Shown here piece after piece: positions 22,767-35,065 of a stretch of 64,000 nucleotides of DNA. The notes under the pieces were generated by a model, which saw only the letters and a program-made list of their open reading frames with translations, was not told the origin of the DNA and did not search any database. The stretch spans positions 46,316,751 to 46,380,750 of the forward strand of contig NC_090175.1 of the NCBI RefSeq assembly GCF_024679245.1. Direction: 5' to 3'. The position numbers and the translations under genes are program-made. Position 1 is the first letter of the stretch. Each line of letters starts with the position of its first letter. The DNA comes from Pseudorasbora parva. Its lineage: Eukaryota > Chordata > Actinopteri > Cypriniformes > Gobionidae.

Positions 22767-23485
22767 CTGTGACACTTATATATTTAACTCAGGTGCTGTC
22801 CATTTCTTCGGATCATCATTGAGATGGTTCTGCATGGTGGTGGCAGCATTATGCTGTGGGGTTGTTTTTCAGCTGCAGGGACAGAACAACTAATTGCAAT
22901 CGAGGGAAAGATGAATGCGGCCAAGTACAGGGATATCCTGGACGAAAACCTTCTCCAGAGTGCTCAAGACCTCAGACTGGGCCAAAGGTTCACCTTCTAA
23001 TAAGACAATGACCCTAAGCACACAGCTAAAATAACAAAGGAGTGTCTTCACAACAACTCCGTGACTGTTCTTGAATGGCCCAATCAGAGCCCTGACTTAA
23101 ACCCAATTGAGCATCTCTGGAGAGACCTGAAAATGGCTGTCCAGCAACGTTTACCATCCAACCTGCAGAACTGGAGAGGATCTGCAGGAGGAATGCCAGA
23201 GGATCCCCAAATCCAGGTTTGAAAAACTTGTTGCATCTTTCCCAAAAAGATTAGATCAAAAGGGTGCTTCTACTAAATACTGAGCACATGGTCTGAAGAA
23301 TCAGAAGAATTTCTTTTTTTAATAAATCAGCAAAAATGTCAACAATTTGTTGTTTTTCTTTCAATATGGGGCGCTGTGTGTACATTCATGAGGAAAAAAA
23401 TAAATTTAAAAGATTTAAGCAAATAGCTGCAATATAACAAAGAATGAAAAAGTTCAGGGGGTCTGAATACTTTCTGAATACTGAA
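22767..23485 (+). mobile_element. Tc1-like DD34E element, internally deleted
   Basis: A short 5' part (GTGACACTTATATATTTAAC to about 22828) joins directly to the transposase C-terminal half. The element then runs through a 3' untranslated end to GGGGGTCTGAATACTTTC at about 23481. The first half of the gene is absent. Confidence 0.88.
22831..23290 (+). pseudogene. Tc1 transposase C-terminal pseudogene
   Basis: Plus-strand reading gives GGGSIMLWGCFSAAGTEQL, then EGKMNAAKYRDILDENLLQS, then two adjacent stops where the family normally has Gln-Gln, then [13 protein letters not shown] and [19 protein letters not shown]. From the Asp of DNDPKH to the Glu of NPIEHLW there are 34 residues, so the last two catalytic residues and their spacing survive. 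The N-terminal DNA-binding domain and first catalytic Asp are deleted. The two stops, plus a frameshift after about 23170, make it inactive. Confidence 0.92.
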
Positions 23486-23880
23486 TAGAGAAGTTGTTAC
23501 AACAAAAAATGGTGCAGCTGTCTCCATCAAATGTTGTAAAGACAATAAGACTGAAATTTGTTTACGTTTGTTGATCCAAATGACCTCAAAAAAAAGCTTA
23601 AATATATAATACGGATTGTATGCGGTGAAACTTCCAAAACCTGGCCAGATCTGGCAAGCGTTGTTAGAAATAAGGTCCCGTCCATGTTGCTCATCGTAAA
23701 TGTCCGGGAAATGCCAGAGTGATTGTTGTCAAAATTTACTGCAATGACTCATTTATAGCACATTTCATTGTCAGCAAGTACCGCAGCTGTGTTGCTATGA
23801 ATTTTTCATTTAAACTTTGATGATGTTATTTTGAGTATGATGCCGTATCTGATAAACTATGTTTTTGTTATATTTGGGAT
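23486..23880. other. Unique DNA
   Basis: No gene recognised. This is the short gap between the Tc1 end and an A-rich tract. Confidence 0.4.
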
Positions 23881-23908
23881 GAAAAAAAGAAAGAAAAAAA
23901 AAAAAAGA

Positions 23909-23962
<54 letters not shown>
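23881..23962. repeat. A-rich tract followed by (AT)n
   Basis: GAAA-type A-rich run (about 37 bp) followed by about 45 bp of AT. Confidence 0.95.
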
Positions 23963-23965
<3 letters not shown>

Positions 23966-24719
23966 TTTTTATTTTATTTTCTACTTCTAACACAATTTTG
24001 AGGACAAAAAGTTCCCTTGCTTCCTGATATGCCTCACCCACTAACAGGTGCTGTTATGAATGAGATAACTGTCATTCAGTTCACCTATCTGTGGTCATTA
24101 TGTTATGCCTGATTGGTGTATATATAATAACCAAAGTAGTTATAATGTGAAGTTTGTGTGGGAAATAAACATCAGTGTCACTTTGTTGTAAAGAGAGGCC
24201 TTAAAGTTGTTGTAAATTTACTGCCTTAATAAATAGTCTGTGTGATTTATTGATTCAAAGGTCAGGTCTGTAGTAAAGTAAGTTTTGATTTCCTATTCAA
24301 AATTTGAAAATTTGGGATATTTATGGAAAGTCATATTTTCAAAATGTTGGCAGTTCAACAGTCAACACCAGGTGCACAGCTGTATTGATTGGACCTTACT
24401 TCTGTCCGAACAGCCTCAGTTTTGTTGCCATCTATTCCAACTGCTGAAGAACCCATTAGTACAAGGTTGGAATATTTGTCTGTAAAGCCCTCTTCAAACT
24501 GAACCACACTGAAAGCCACAGGTAAAACCATTACTGTTCACAACCCTCCAAGATACTCTTGGACACATTTATACCTGTATTAGAGCACAAACATCATATT
24601 TATAATATATTTTGCTTTTTAAACAATAAGCTAAACCCTTTCACCGTCTCATAACAACAGATGGTTCATTCTGTTAATGTATAATATATAAAAATATTTT
24701 AAAAATCCTAGATTTTTTT
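23963..24719. other. AT-rich unique DNA
   Basis: No gene or element recognised. Confidence 0.4.
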
Positions 24720-25850
24720 TTTCTCATTCTGACTCACTCTGAAATCACATTGTCTGATTTATAACGAATTTATTTGCAAATGATGGTGGAAAATACATAT
24801 TTGGTCACCTACAAAAAAGCACGATTTCTGGCTCCCACTGGCCTGTAAGAGGCTCCTCGGTCCTCCACTCATTACCTGTATTAATTACACCTGTTTGAAC
24901 TTGTTATCAGTATAAAAGTCCACAACCTCAAACAGTCAGACTCCAAACTCCACTATGGCCAAGACCAAAGAGCTGTCAAAGCACACCAGGAACACAATTG
25001 TAGACCTGCACCAGGCTGGGAAGACTGAATCTGCAATATGTAAGCAGCTTGGTGTGAAAAAAATAAACTGTGGGAGCAATATTATAAAATGATAGAGCAT
25101 ACAAGACCACTGATAATCTCCCTCGATCTGGGGCTCCACGCAAGATCTTACCCCGTGGGGTCAAAATAATCACAAGAATTGTGAGCAAAAATCTAAGAAC
25201 CACATAGGGGGACCTAGTGAATGACCTGCAGAGGGTAACTAAGTAACAAAAGCTACCATCAGTAACACACTACACCATCAGGGACGCAAATCCTGCAGTG
25301 CCAGACTTGTCCCCCAGCTTAAGCCAGTACATGTCCAGGCCTGTCTGAAGTTTGCTAGAGAGGATTTGGATGATCCAGAAGAGGATTGGGAGAATGTCAT
25401 ATGGTCAGATAAAACCAAAGTATAACTTTTTGGGTAAAAACTCAACTTGTCGTGTCTGGAGGAGAAAGAATGCTGAGTTGCACGATACCTACTGTGAAGC
25501 ATGGGGGGTGGAAACATCATGCTTTGGAGCTGTTTTTCTGCAAAGGGACCAGGACGACTGAGAGATTTAGAGTAAAAACCACCTTCCATCAGCAAGGGCA
25601 TTGAAGAATAAATGTGACTGGGTCTTTCAGAATGACAATGATCCAAAACACAGACACCAGATATCAACCCCATAGAAAATCTTTGAAAATCGGTGTTGCC
25701 CAGGGAACGGCCCCCAAAACATCCCTTCTCTAGAGGAGATCTGCATGGAGGAATGGGCCAAACTATCAGCAACAGTGTGTAAAAAACCTTGTGGCGAATT
25801 ACAGAAAGCGTTTTGACCTCTGTCTCTGTCAACAAAGGGTATTATATAAT
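24720..25850 (+). mobile_element. Third Tc1-like element, near full length, degraded
   Basis: Starts in a region including TTATTTGCAAATGATGGTGG and ends after the transposase with AACAAAGGGTATTATATAA. It contains a 5' leader with a TATAAAAG box near 24910 and a broken transposase (24955-25825). Confidence 0.85.
24955..25825 (+). pseudogene. Tc1-like transposase pseudogene, catalytic core deleted
   Basis: The likely start ATGGCC at 24955 gives MAKTKELSKHTRNTIVDLHQ followed by AGKTESAICKQLGV, a helix-turn-helix DNA-binding start typical of Tc1 proteins. Later pieces include EDWENVIWSDKTKV (first catalytic Asp) and FQNDNDPKH (second Asp). The DNDPKH block runs within a few residues into a PIENL-like segment: roughly 90 bp, including the WP.QSPDL region, has been deleted, so the Asp-Glu spacing collapses. 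Several stops and frameshifts are also present. It is inactive. Confidence 0.9.
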
Positions 25851-25885
25851 ATAAGTATTGAGATTAACTTTTGTTAATGACCAAA

Positions 25886-26056
<171 letters not shown>

Positions 26057-26351
26057 TTTTCATGTATTTTAAGGGCCCATATGGCATCCATTTTGTAGAA
26101 TAAGATGATTTTTGATTAATATTTATTATTTTTCAGTGCGTAAGGCAAGTTTTGTGAAAAATGTGTCTTTTTACTCACATAACGAAGGTCCTGCTCATGC
26201 GTCATGTCTTATTTTTCATACCACGATGGAGTATTTTGTTGGCGCTTTCGTTTTCTTTTTGCATTAGCCATGCTTGCTTCATTCGTTCCTCATGTTGCTG
26301 ATGAACCTGCCGCTCATATGCGCCGCTTCAATCTGTCTGCCTGTCTGTTCC

Positions 26352-26352
<1 letters not shown>
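26057..26352. other. Unique DNA
   Basis: Nothing recognised. The 193-residue frame spanning the next microsatellite is not coding. Confidence 0.4.
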
Positions 26353-27379
<1,027 letters not shown>

Positions 27380-27705
27380 GGTCCCACTTTATTAGGTGTC
27401 TTTAAGTAGCATGTACTAACATTTAAATTAATAATTTGATACGATGCATTTGTACATACATCTTTTTACATTGTGCTTATATTTTAAAAAATACCCGCAT
27501 ACAATTATCTAAAATTGCACTTTTACCCCTCCTTTATACCTTAACCCACCCTTCAACCTACCCACAAGCAAACCTTCCCCTACCCTTACCCGTATCCCAC
27601 AGCAAAAGTGTTTTGCAATATGATATAACAAATGCATTGTACTTTCTTCTTCTTTTTTCTTTTGATGTAAGTGCATAATATGGACACCTAATATAAAGTG
27701 TGACC
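27380..27705 (-). mobile_element. Short TIR element (GGTCCCACTTTATTAGG ends)
   Basis: The left end GGTCCCACTTTATTAGGTG is inverted at the right end as CACCTAATATAAAGTGTGACC. A relative in the opposite orientation lies at about 42930-43252, sharing the GTTTTGCAATATGAT/GTATTGCAAAACAC and ACCTACCC-type interior. Non-coding. Confidence 0.8.
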
Positions 27706-28988
27706 AAAAAATGAATGCAAAATGGATAGCTGTGAATTGTATTTTACACATCTCTCTCAAAGTTTCTCTCTTTCTCCCTTTCTCATTTTGGCTATCGCTC
27801 CATATCATGAAATACATGCTACAAAGTCGATTTTGTTGGTCGCGCGGCAGCCAAAGTTATGCAGAGTGCTGATCTATTGCATTACCGTAGCTTTTGTGAT
27901 GCTAAACACATTGTTACGCACCTGCAGAAATCAGCCTCTCAATTTCAATGGACGCCGTGATAAATGAACTCCTTAAACAGCGTTTGAGTGTTTCATCTCG
28001 CTCGGTAAAGGGAAATGGACCGCCATATGAAAGTTAAATGGAAACCGTCAATGAGCTTTCAGAATTACGCCTATTTAAATATGAGCTAAAACATGATGAG
28101 TCGAGTTAAAGCCGACCGTATCCTCAGAAATTAGCATCTGTTCCTTTGTCCTTATTTTAACGCTCTGAATGAAATAGTTATGCGTGCATTTTCTTTAACA
28201 CTTTCCTCTTTTGAAACTTTTCGGCACCTGATCAAAAAAGTAAGGAGGTTTAAATATGCATGAGACACGAGTTGTTTGTTAAATTCTTTACAAGAAAAGT
28301 AAGCGTGATATGATATATGGATCAGCATGGAGGAGACCTTTCACAGACTACAGCCTGATTGATCATCCACATCAAGCATTATAAGTTACGTGCAGCTTTC
28401 ATTACAAAGACATGTCTCTGTGTACAGGGTGCAGAAATAATCTCATTTCTCTCTGGTCCCGAGGGGCGTAGAATGCATGATATCTGCATAGGTACGAGAC
28501 AAATTAGTCACAAGTTTAACTAGAATCTGAGCGGGTAAAGACAGAGCGCACTGTGTACTAGTTCAGTCAAAGCGGTCATGAGATGTGAGTGTGTTTGAGC
28601 TTGCGTTGGCAAAAGCCCCCTCTGTCTTTGTCATATGACACTCGATCGCCTACCATATGCCTGATCTAACACAGAGAGCTCACTGTCTGTGTGTTTTTAT
28701 TTCTTTCACATGGGAATTATTGGTTGGTTGGTGGTGGATCCAAATATAGACACCCAGAGAACTTTTCTGTGACTTTTTTTTTCATGATTTTTATCCACCA
28801 AGTATTGTAATGGCCAGTTCAACAGATGTCCTAGATGAGTTAATACAAGTGAGTTCATCACATTAATAATGGGCATGACCCACTAATGTTTAACATTCAA
28901 AAAAGTGTTCAGGTACTTTTTGTATTCATTTTGGCCATTGACCCATAATACTATACAGCCAGCAATAATAGGTGGGAGATAAAATGTC
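27706..28988. other. Unique DNA; strong candidate noncoding regulatory stretch 27820-28620
   Basis: About 800 bp with no repeat signature, balanced composition and many AT-core motifs (for example TTTAAATATGCATGAGAC). No frame has coding character. Conservation must be tested. Confidence 0.4.
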
Positions 28989-29582
28989 TGCCAAGAAAAT
29001 ATCCCCCTCACCATTACACCACCACCAGCAGCCTGAACTGTTGAACGGGAGGATGGATTCATGCTTTCATGTTGTTTACACCAAATTCTGACCCTACCAT
29101 CTGGATGTCGAAGCAGAAATCGAGACTCATCAGACTAGGCAACATTTTTTAATTCGCCTTTTGTCCAATTTTGGTGATTCTGTGTGAATTGTAGCCTCAA
29201 GTTTCCTGTTCTTAGGTGACTGGAGTGGCACCTGGTGTGATCATCTGCTGCTGTAGCTCAACTGCTTCAAGGTTCAAGGTGTTGTGCATTCAGAAATCCT
29301 CTTCTGCAGACCTCAGTTGTAATGAGTGGTTATTTGAGTTTTCCCACACAGAACATCAACAACGCATTTTTGCCCACAGAATTGCCACTCACTGGATACT
29401 TTCTCTTTCTCTAACCATTCTCTGTAAACCCTAGAGCTGGATGTGTGTAAAAATCCTAGTTGATCAGCAGTTTCTCAAATACTCAGACCAGCCCGTCTGG
29501 CACCAACAACCATGCTATGTTCAGAATCACCTTTCTTCCCCATTCAGATTCTTAGTTTGAACTGCAGATTGTCTTGACCATG
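28989..29582 (-). pseudogene. Tc1-like (DD36E family) transposase N-terminal half, interrupted
   Basis: Minus-strand coding relics include the first catalytic region SDESRF, preceded by a stop where Trp is expected, then FLLRHPDGRVRIW and GGGVM-like blocks. The N-terminal helix-turn-helix region lies toward 29216-29582. The element stops at GTCTTGACCAT (29582) and resumes at 33304. It is split by about 3.7 kb of other insertions and lacks its C-terminal half. Confidence 0.88.
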
Positions 29583-29756
29583 GCTGCATCCAAAAACGTA
29601 AAAATCCTGCGTTCGGAAGATGCATTCCAAAGTAGAAAGGCACCAAGGCACGTCCGAATCCAATGTTAGCTTTACTTCCTGTCTCCTGAGATACATTCAT
29701 CTGACGGATTTTTGAAGGCAGATCTATCCTTGGCTGTCTTTAATATTATGTAACGG

Positions 29757-29988
29757 AGGCCAGCTAGTAGTTGCTGAGTGAGTAAACTTCACTCCATCTC
29801 AAGAGACGCTCTAGCGACTGACGCGAGAGGTTGAAGCCTTTAACCTCCTTGTTAGAGCGTCTGACTCTCATGCCGGCGGACCCGGGTTTCGATACCCACT
29901 TGGAGCTGGCGGTTCGAACAGGAGGGGTTACATTGGTGCCGTGACCTGGATGGGAGTGCGGGTGCATTTAGGGGGTGAGTGTAAAAGA
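29757..29988 (+). repeat. tRNA-like tandem unit 1 (~232 bp)
   Basis: Begins GAGGCCAGCTAGTAG. It contains TTGTTAGAGCGTCTGACTC and CCCGGGTTTCGATACCC, resembling a tRNA D-arm and B-box/T-arm, then GGGGTTACATTGGTGCC. The T-arm-like stem pairs, but the anticodon stem does not, so it is tRNA-like, not a tRNA gene. The next unit follows head to tail. Confidence 0.7.
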
Positions 29989-30510
29989 GGCCAGCTAGTA
30001 GTCGCTGTGCAAGTAAACTTCACTCCTCTGATTTCAAGAGGTGCTCTACACTGAAAAAATTATTTTGAAATTTTTTTACTGTTCATTGAAATTGAAATTT
30101 TGAGTTAATACAATGAACATTTTTTGAGATTTGACAACCTTTATTAAAATATTATTAAAAGATGTTTTAAGCATATTGGGTAATTGTGTGTGTTTTATTT
30201 CTGATGACGCAGTGAAACATGCTAAATAGTGGTTCAGATACAAAAACATTTTGAGTTTCTATTAAAAAAATTTCCTTCATTGTATCAACTCAAATTTTTA
30301 ATTTCAATAAACTCAAAATTTTAAGGCAACCAGGTTACTTACTTTTTTAAGTTAAACCAACAAAAAACAACCAAAAATTTTTACAGTGTAGTGACTGACG
30401 CCAGAGGTTGCAGCCTTGGTCTCCTTGTTAGAGTGTCTGACTCGCATGCCGGCGGTCCCAGGTTCAAGTCCCGCTTGGAGCGGAGCGGTTGGAAAAGAAG
30501 GGATTACAAT
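29989..30510 (+). repeat. tRNA-like tandem unit 2, interrupted
   Basis: Starts with the same GAGGCCAGCTAGTAG. It is split at GCTCTA by 30049-30388 and continues GTGACTGACGCCAGAGG. The B-box-like segment is AGGTTCAAGTCCCGC, one base from the consensus GGTTCRANTCC. Confidence 0.7.
30049..30388. mobile_element. CACTG...CAGTG element with TA duplication, 340 bp
   Basis: Comparison with unit 1 (GCTCTAGCGACTGAC) shows the insertion: unit 2 reads GCTCTA, element, TAGTGACTGAC. TA is therefore duplicated. Ends are CACTGAAAAAATT and AATTTTTACAGTG. Confidence 0.85.
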
Positions 30511-31130
30511 TACACAATCATGTGCATTCCATTTGGTGACAGTTAGGCTAGAAAGAGAAAGATGCTGTCTGAAAGTTGCAGTTGCTGATCAGTCTGGGTG
30601 TAAATTTGTGTGTGTTTTTTTACCAACATCTTCCACTTCTGTTGTCATTTCTAGCGAGACATTACTATGTAGTAATTAAATATTTGTTTAACTCTCACAA
30701 AAGCTCACTATTTTGCTGTAAATCAATAATGCTGATCAGAAATCAGAAATTATTTTTTTGAAGTGCCTTTATTTATAAACACTGCCTGCAGAGTCATTGC
30801 CTAAGGCAGTGAGACAAACAAATCAGCTGCCTAGGTTTTTTCGGACGCAACCTCTAACTGCTTAAAGGGTTAGTTCACCCCAAAATAACAATTCTGTCAT
30901 TAATCACTCACCCTCACATCATTCCCAAACCTTAAGACCTTTGTTCATCTTCAGAACACAAATTGAGATATTCTTGATGAATTTCGAGAGCTTTCTGACC
31001 CCACATAGACAGCTATTTAATGAACACGTTCAAGGTCGAGAAAGGTAATACAAATATAATTAAAATAGTCTGTGTGACTACAGTCAGTTTCCTACGCAGT
31101 TGACGTATTAAATACAGTGCAGCGCTTCAC

Positions 31131-31362
31131 TCTCAGAAAAAAAGTACAGTGCTGTCACTGGGGCGGTACTCTAAGTTACAAAAGTGAAAAGGTACATCTT
31201 TGTACATTACTCACCCCTAAATGGTACATATTAGTACCTTAAAAGGTACTTATCAGTACTTTAAGAGTACTTTAAGAGTGTAAATGATACATATTAGTAC
31301 CTTTTCGGTTTTGTACCTTAGGGCACTGCCCCAGTGACAGCAATGCACCTTTTTTTCTGACT
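31131..31362. mobile_element. GTAC-rich TIR element
   Basis: Ends are CTCAGAAAAAAAGTAC and GCACCTTTTTTTCTGA, followed internally by inverted CTGTCACTGGGGC and GCCCCAGTGACAG. The interior repeats GGTAC/GTACC motifs about every 20-30 bases. Non-coding. Confidence 0.75.
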
Positions 31363-31771
31363 GTGGTTACGTCAAAGCTACGCCATCACACCGGCTTACC
31401 ATGGGCTGATGCTGTTTTCATGAGCACCATGACGCATTTGATGCTGATACATGAGCTGACCAATGCAAACTGCGTAGGAGACTGACACAGAGGTCAATAA
31501 ATTATTTAATTAAGTTGTTATTTTTGTTACATTTTTGCACACAAAATGTATTCTTGTTGCTTATGGTTAAACCATCAGAATACTTTTTGCATGGACTATT
31601 TTAAAGATGTTTTTACTACCTGGACCTTGAAAGTGTCAATTAAATAGCTGTCCATGGAGGGGTCAGAGAGCTCTCAGATTTCATCAAAACTATTTTTTTC
31701 ACAAAATACATTTGTGTTCTGTTAATGAACGAGGGTCTTGCGGGTTAGGAACGACGAGGGTGAGAAATTAA

Positions 31772-32012
31772 AGTGATAGTTCACCCAAGAATGGAAAATT
31801 ATATATTTATCTGCTTACCCCCAGGGCATCCAATGTTTTTTGTTTGTTTCTTTTGTTTTTTCTCATAGAAATTGACCCCAATGACATGCATTATATGGAG
31901 TTAAAAATCGTCATTTGTGTTTAACTGAAGAAACAAACACACCTACATCTTGGATACCCTGGGGCTAAGCAGATAAACATCCAATTTTCATTTTTGGGGG
32001 AACCTTTCCCTT
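31772..32012. mobile_element. TTAA element with ~65-bp TIRs
   Basis: TTAA at 31768-31771 and 32013-32016. The left arm AGTGATAGTTCACCCAAG and following bases mirror the right end (CTTAGCCCCAGGGTATCC inverse). It sits inside the 30866 element. Confidence 0.8.
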
Positions 32013-32038
32013 TTAATGACAGAATTTTCATTTTTGAA

Positions 32039-33299
32039 TAAAGGGATACTTCACCCGCTTTTTCATATTAAACTATGTTATTCTCTTAACTAAGACGAGT
32101 TGATACATCCCTCTCGTCTCAGTGCGTGCACTTAATCTCTCTGATGCATGGTGAGGATCTGATAGCATTTAGCTCAGCCCACTAAGCCCAGTTCATTCAC
32201 TATGGTACCAAACAGATCAATTTTTGACCAAACACCTCCACGTTTTCCGTTATTTAAATACATTTACAGGAATAGTTGAACGATCAAGTGTGGTGACATA
32301 AAATAAAACTTTTCTAAGCGGATTAAAAAGGAGAACTATAACGTATGGCGGAATAGCACTTCTGAGAGTACTTCGACTCGGCGCAGAACAAGTCCCGCCT
32401 GAAAAATCCTCCCTCACATCTCCCTCTCTCTAGCCTGGATGCCAGCCGAACTTAGCCCCACCCACAAACATTTTAGGTCGGGCAATTCGGTCTGGCCTCG
32501 CTCCATAGAGGAGTAATTATCCCCGAACAGAAACTGTTCAGACCAATGAAATCATCAGGGCGGGCTTTAGACGATGACGGACAGATGATAAACAGTAACG
32601 TAATCATGCACGTCATCAAAGGGGCTTGGATTATATTTTTTCGAATCATAAACGGAGAGCTTGTTTTTATATGCATTCACCTTCTCAATTTCTCTCAGAA
32701 ATGATGATCATGTTGGGTAAGTACTCTGTGTATCATTCAATTATTTTACAACACTGGCAAAGATCATGTATTCCAGCCTGATTTCAGCGCGCGTGCAGAC
32801 AGGGTTGCCATGTTTTTACAACAAAACGCAGCAACTACTAGGGGGGTTCTCCGGGGGAAAAAATGGCGTTTGGGGGGTAAAAGGTGTCTTATTTTGGCAA
32901 GGTTGCCTGCTAAAATACGCACTCATGGGTCTATATATCACATAATAGTCGCTTCAACCCGCGGACATAGAAAACAACCTGCAGAAAAAACGCGGACTTG
33001 GCAACACAGTGCAGTTGAGCTCTGTTGACATTTGACAATGCGTCGCTTCATTGCCCTGATTGGTTGTAGGTCTATCCAATTGATGTCTTTCCTGGTTCGG
33101 TTGAAACACGCCTCATAATCACAGCCCAATGGAGCAGTTTCAGACTCATATTCTGACTAGAATTGAGTATGACCATGTCAGGCTACCCTCTCTCCCTTAT
33201 TGACAGAAATGAGAGAGTGAGGAGAATGTAGAAATGTATCAACTCGTTTTAGTTAAGGGAATAACATAGTTTAATATGAAAAAGCGGTGAAGTATCCCT
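32039..33299. mobile_element. TIR element with ~70-bp arms, interrupted
   Basis: The left arm (AAAGGGATACTTCACCCGC, through TTAACTAAGACGAGTTG) is inverted at 33230-33299. TTAA follows at 33300-33303; no TTAA is seen on the left. It holds the 755-bp element at 32431-33185. Confidence 0.8.
32431..33185. mobile_element. TAGCCTG...CAGGCTA element with exact 9-bp TSD
   Basis: CCCTCTCTC flanks both sides (32422-32430 and 33186-33194). Ends are TAGCCTGGATGCC and ACCATGTCAGGCTA. Non-coding, and related in ends and duplication length to 12232-12731. The flanks are low-complexity CT, so the exact length needs care. Confidence 0.75.
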
Positions 33300-33303
33300 T
33301 TAA

Positions 33304-33372
33304 GTTGCTGTGATGTGTTTGGCTGATTAGATATTTGCATTAATGAACAGTTGAACGGGTGTACCTAATTAA
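33304..33372 (-). mobile_element. Tc1-like (DD36E family) terminus, continuation of 28989-29582
   Basis: GTTGCTGTGATGTG through TGTACCTAATTAAG is the expected next segment of the interrupted element, ending in the family terminus. Confidence 0.85.
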
Positions 33373-34844
33373 GTTAAATAAATGCAATTCATATTATTAA
33401 AAACTTTTTGGAAAATCTTTACCTCTATTTTGAAACCCTTTTTTTAAAATCTTTTTCTAATGCAGTTACATCCTATGGTTTAATATGCTTGGGAACAATT
33501 TTGGGGTTGACTGGGGCTATTTGTCCCCCTCGTCAATGTTTCTCAGTCTGGGGTTATAGGCATGTAGCTTTAAATATTGGAGGCCAAACGCCTCTGAACA
33601 TTCCGCATTTATCATGTATTTATGTGTGTATAATATTTCAAAACTGGGTCATGCTACACAAAGTAATAGACAGTTTAATGCGTTTCATGCCTGTTAAACT
33701 CTAGATTCATTCTTCTTGTTTCAACCATATTATGTTGGAAAGTGTGAGCTGATATAATCTCAAATGAAATAATGATTAACTTTCAAAACTTTTAAAACTT
33801 TCATCATTTAAAATCTGTCACTTCTCCTTTTGTAATAAATCTTTTCCTTTTTTTTTGTCAGCTCGAGCGTGCTGTGCTTGAAGGTATTAACCTTGATCCC
33901 GTAGTGATTACAGAGCGATTTTTATCTAACACTTTTATAAATATATGATTTTTATATTTTATAAGTCACTTTTACCTTCGCTGGGGCAGTAATTAAAGTT
34001 TTGTGTTATTTTATTAAAAATGAATCCGTAAGTCATCCGGATTGACTGCAAATAGCTGGCACAACACATTGTCACATTAAAATTAATGCACATTTAAAAC
34101 CATATTTCATTTTAATCACCGCAATCTGCTTCTGATTGCAGATAATTTTTTAGGCTGGTAGATTAAATTAAATATAACAACTCCAGCAGTCTCATTTGAA
34201 TTATAAGCATTTCAGCAGTGGGAGACAGTGTAACAGTATTCATACCGCTCTATTACAGATATTACATCCTGAACCAGACATGCATGAAGATTAGTTTAGA
34301 CACTGATCCCAATTTCAGTGACTAAGAGTAATTAAAAACCCCTGTGCGCGTGTGTAGCCAAACGAGTGTGTGCGTGTGTGTTTGTGCCACTGTTGGTTTT
34401 CAGAATAAATCCTTTGATGAGTTCCATGAGGCTTTCATTATTATAAAGCATACAGTTCGCACTCATTGCAATCTCTAAATTTGATTCTCGAGAGATCAGG
34501 CAGACATGCAAAGCATTTATTTTCTATTATTTTAATGAGGTATACCATTCATATTTGATAAAACAACAACATTTTTTTTTCCCTTATAAACAAAATCATT
34601 AAAGTACTTCTAGTTCACAGATAAAAAACTTTTCTGTATCATTTATTGAAATTTCCCCCCCAGAGTGTGCATTTGTTTAAAAGCATTAGCCATGCTCACA
34701 AGGTCATTTCTGTTATTCAGTATATTTTGGACTCTATTATACCAGACATTCAGAAATATGTTCAGGCTAAAAATATATCAGCTTTTAAAGCTATGGAAAG
34801 CTATTTTTCAAGTTATAGAAGCTTGTTTTTGCCACATATTTATA
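33373..34844. other. Unique DNA; possible conserved noncoding stretch 33860-34350
   Basis: No repeat or coding signature. The 33860-34350 stretch is complex and rich in ATTA/TAAT cores (for example AGAGTAATTAAAAACCCC). Frames here are chance. Confidence 0.4.
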
Positions 34845-35065
34845 TTTTTTAAAGATAATTGTGACTTCTTATCTCACAATTGCGAGTTTACGTCTCAATT
34901 CTGACATTTTGTGATATTCTTAATTATATAGTCAGAATTGCGAGATATAAACACACAATTGTGAGAAGAAGAAAAAAAACGTAGAATTGCGAGATGCAAA
35001 CAAGATGTAAACAACAAAGATGTCGCAATTGTGAGATAAAAAGTCGCAATTGTCTCTTTGCAAAG
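34845..35065. repeat. Array of CAATTGYGAG palindrome-cored motifs
   Basis: About seven copies of (C/G)AATTGYGAG or its inverse occur within 200 bp, for example CACAATTGCGAG, CAGAATTGCGAG, CACAATTGTGAG and CGCAATTGTGAG. They look like a small transposon interior made of inverted short repeats. Confidence 0.65.

Larger units (their letters stand above)
29583..30847. mobile_element. TIR element with GGCTGCRTCC ends, interrupted
   Basis: The left end GGCTGCATCCAAAAACG is matched in inverse by the right end TTTTTTCGGACGCAACC (30837-30852). The interior is occupied by tandem tRNA-like units. Non-coding; ends are approximate. Confidence 0.6.
30866..32038. mobile_element. Foldback TTAA element with ~180-bp arms, interrupted twice
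   Basis: TTAA at 30862-30865. The left arm (GGGTTAGTTCACCCC... to about 31050) recurs in inverse at about 31580-31767 and 32017-32037. The right terminus lacks its last ~18 bases where the next element begins. It contains inserts at about 31131-31362 and 31772-32012. The AGTTCACCC-type end is a common cyprinid repeat. Confidence 0.75.

Noticed and set aside
29800..29910. Functional tRNA gene
   Set aside because: B-box and T-arm-like sequence is present, but the anticodon stem does not pair and the unit is a tandem repeat.
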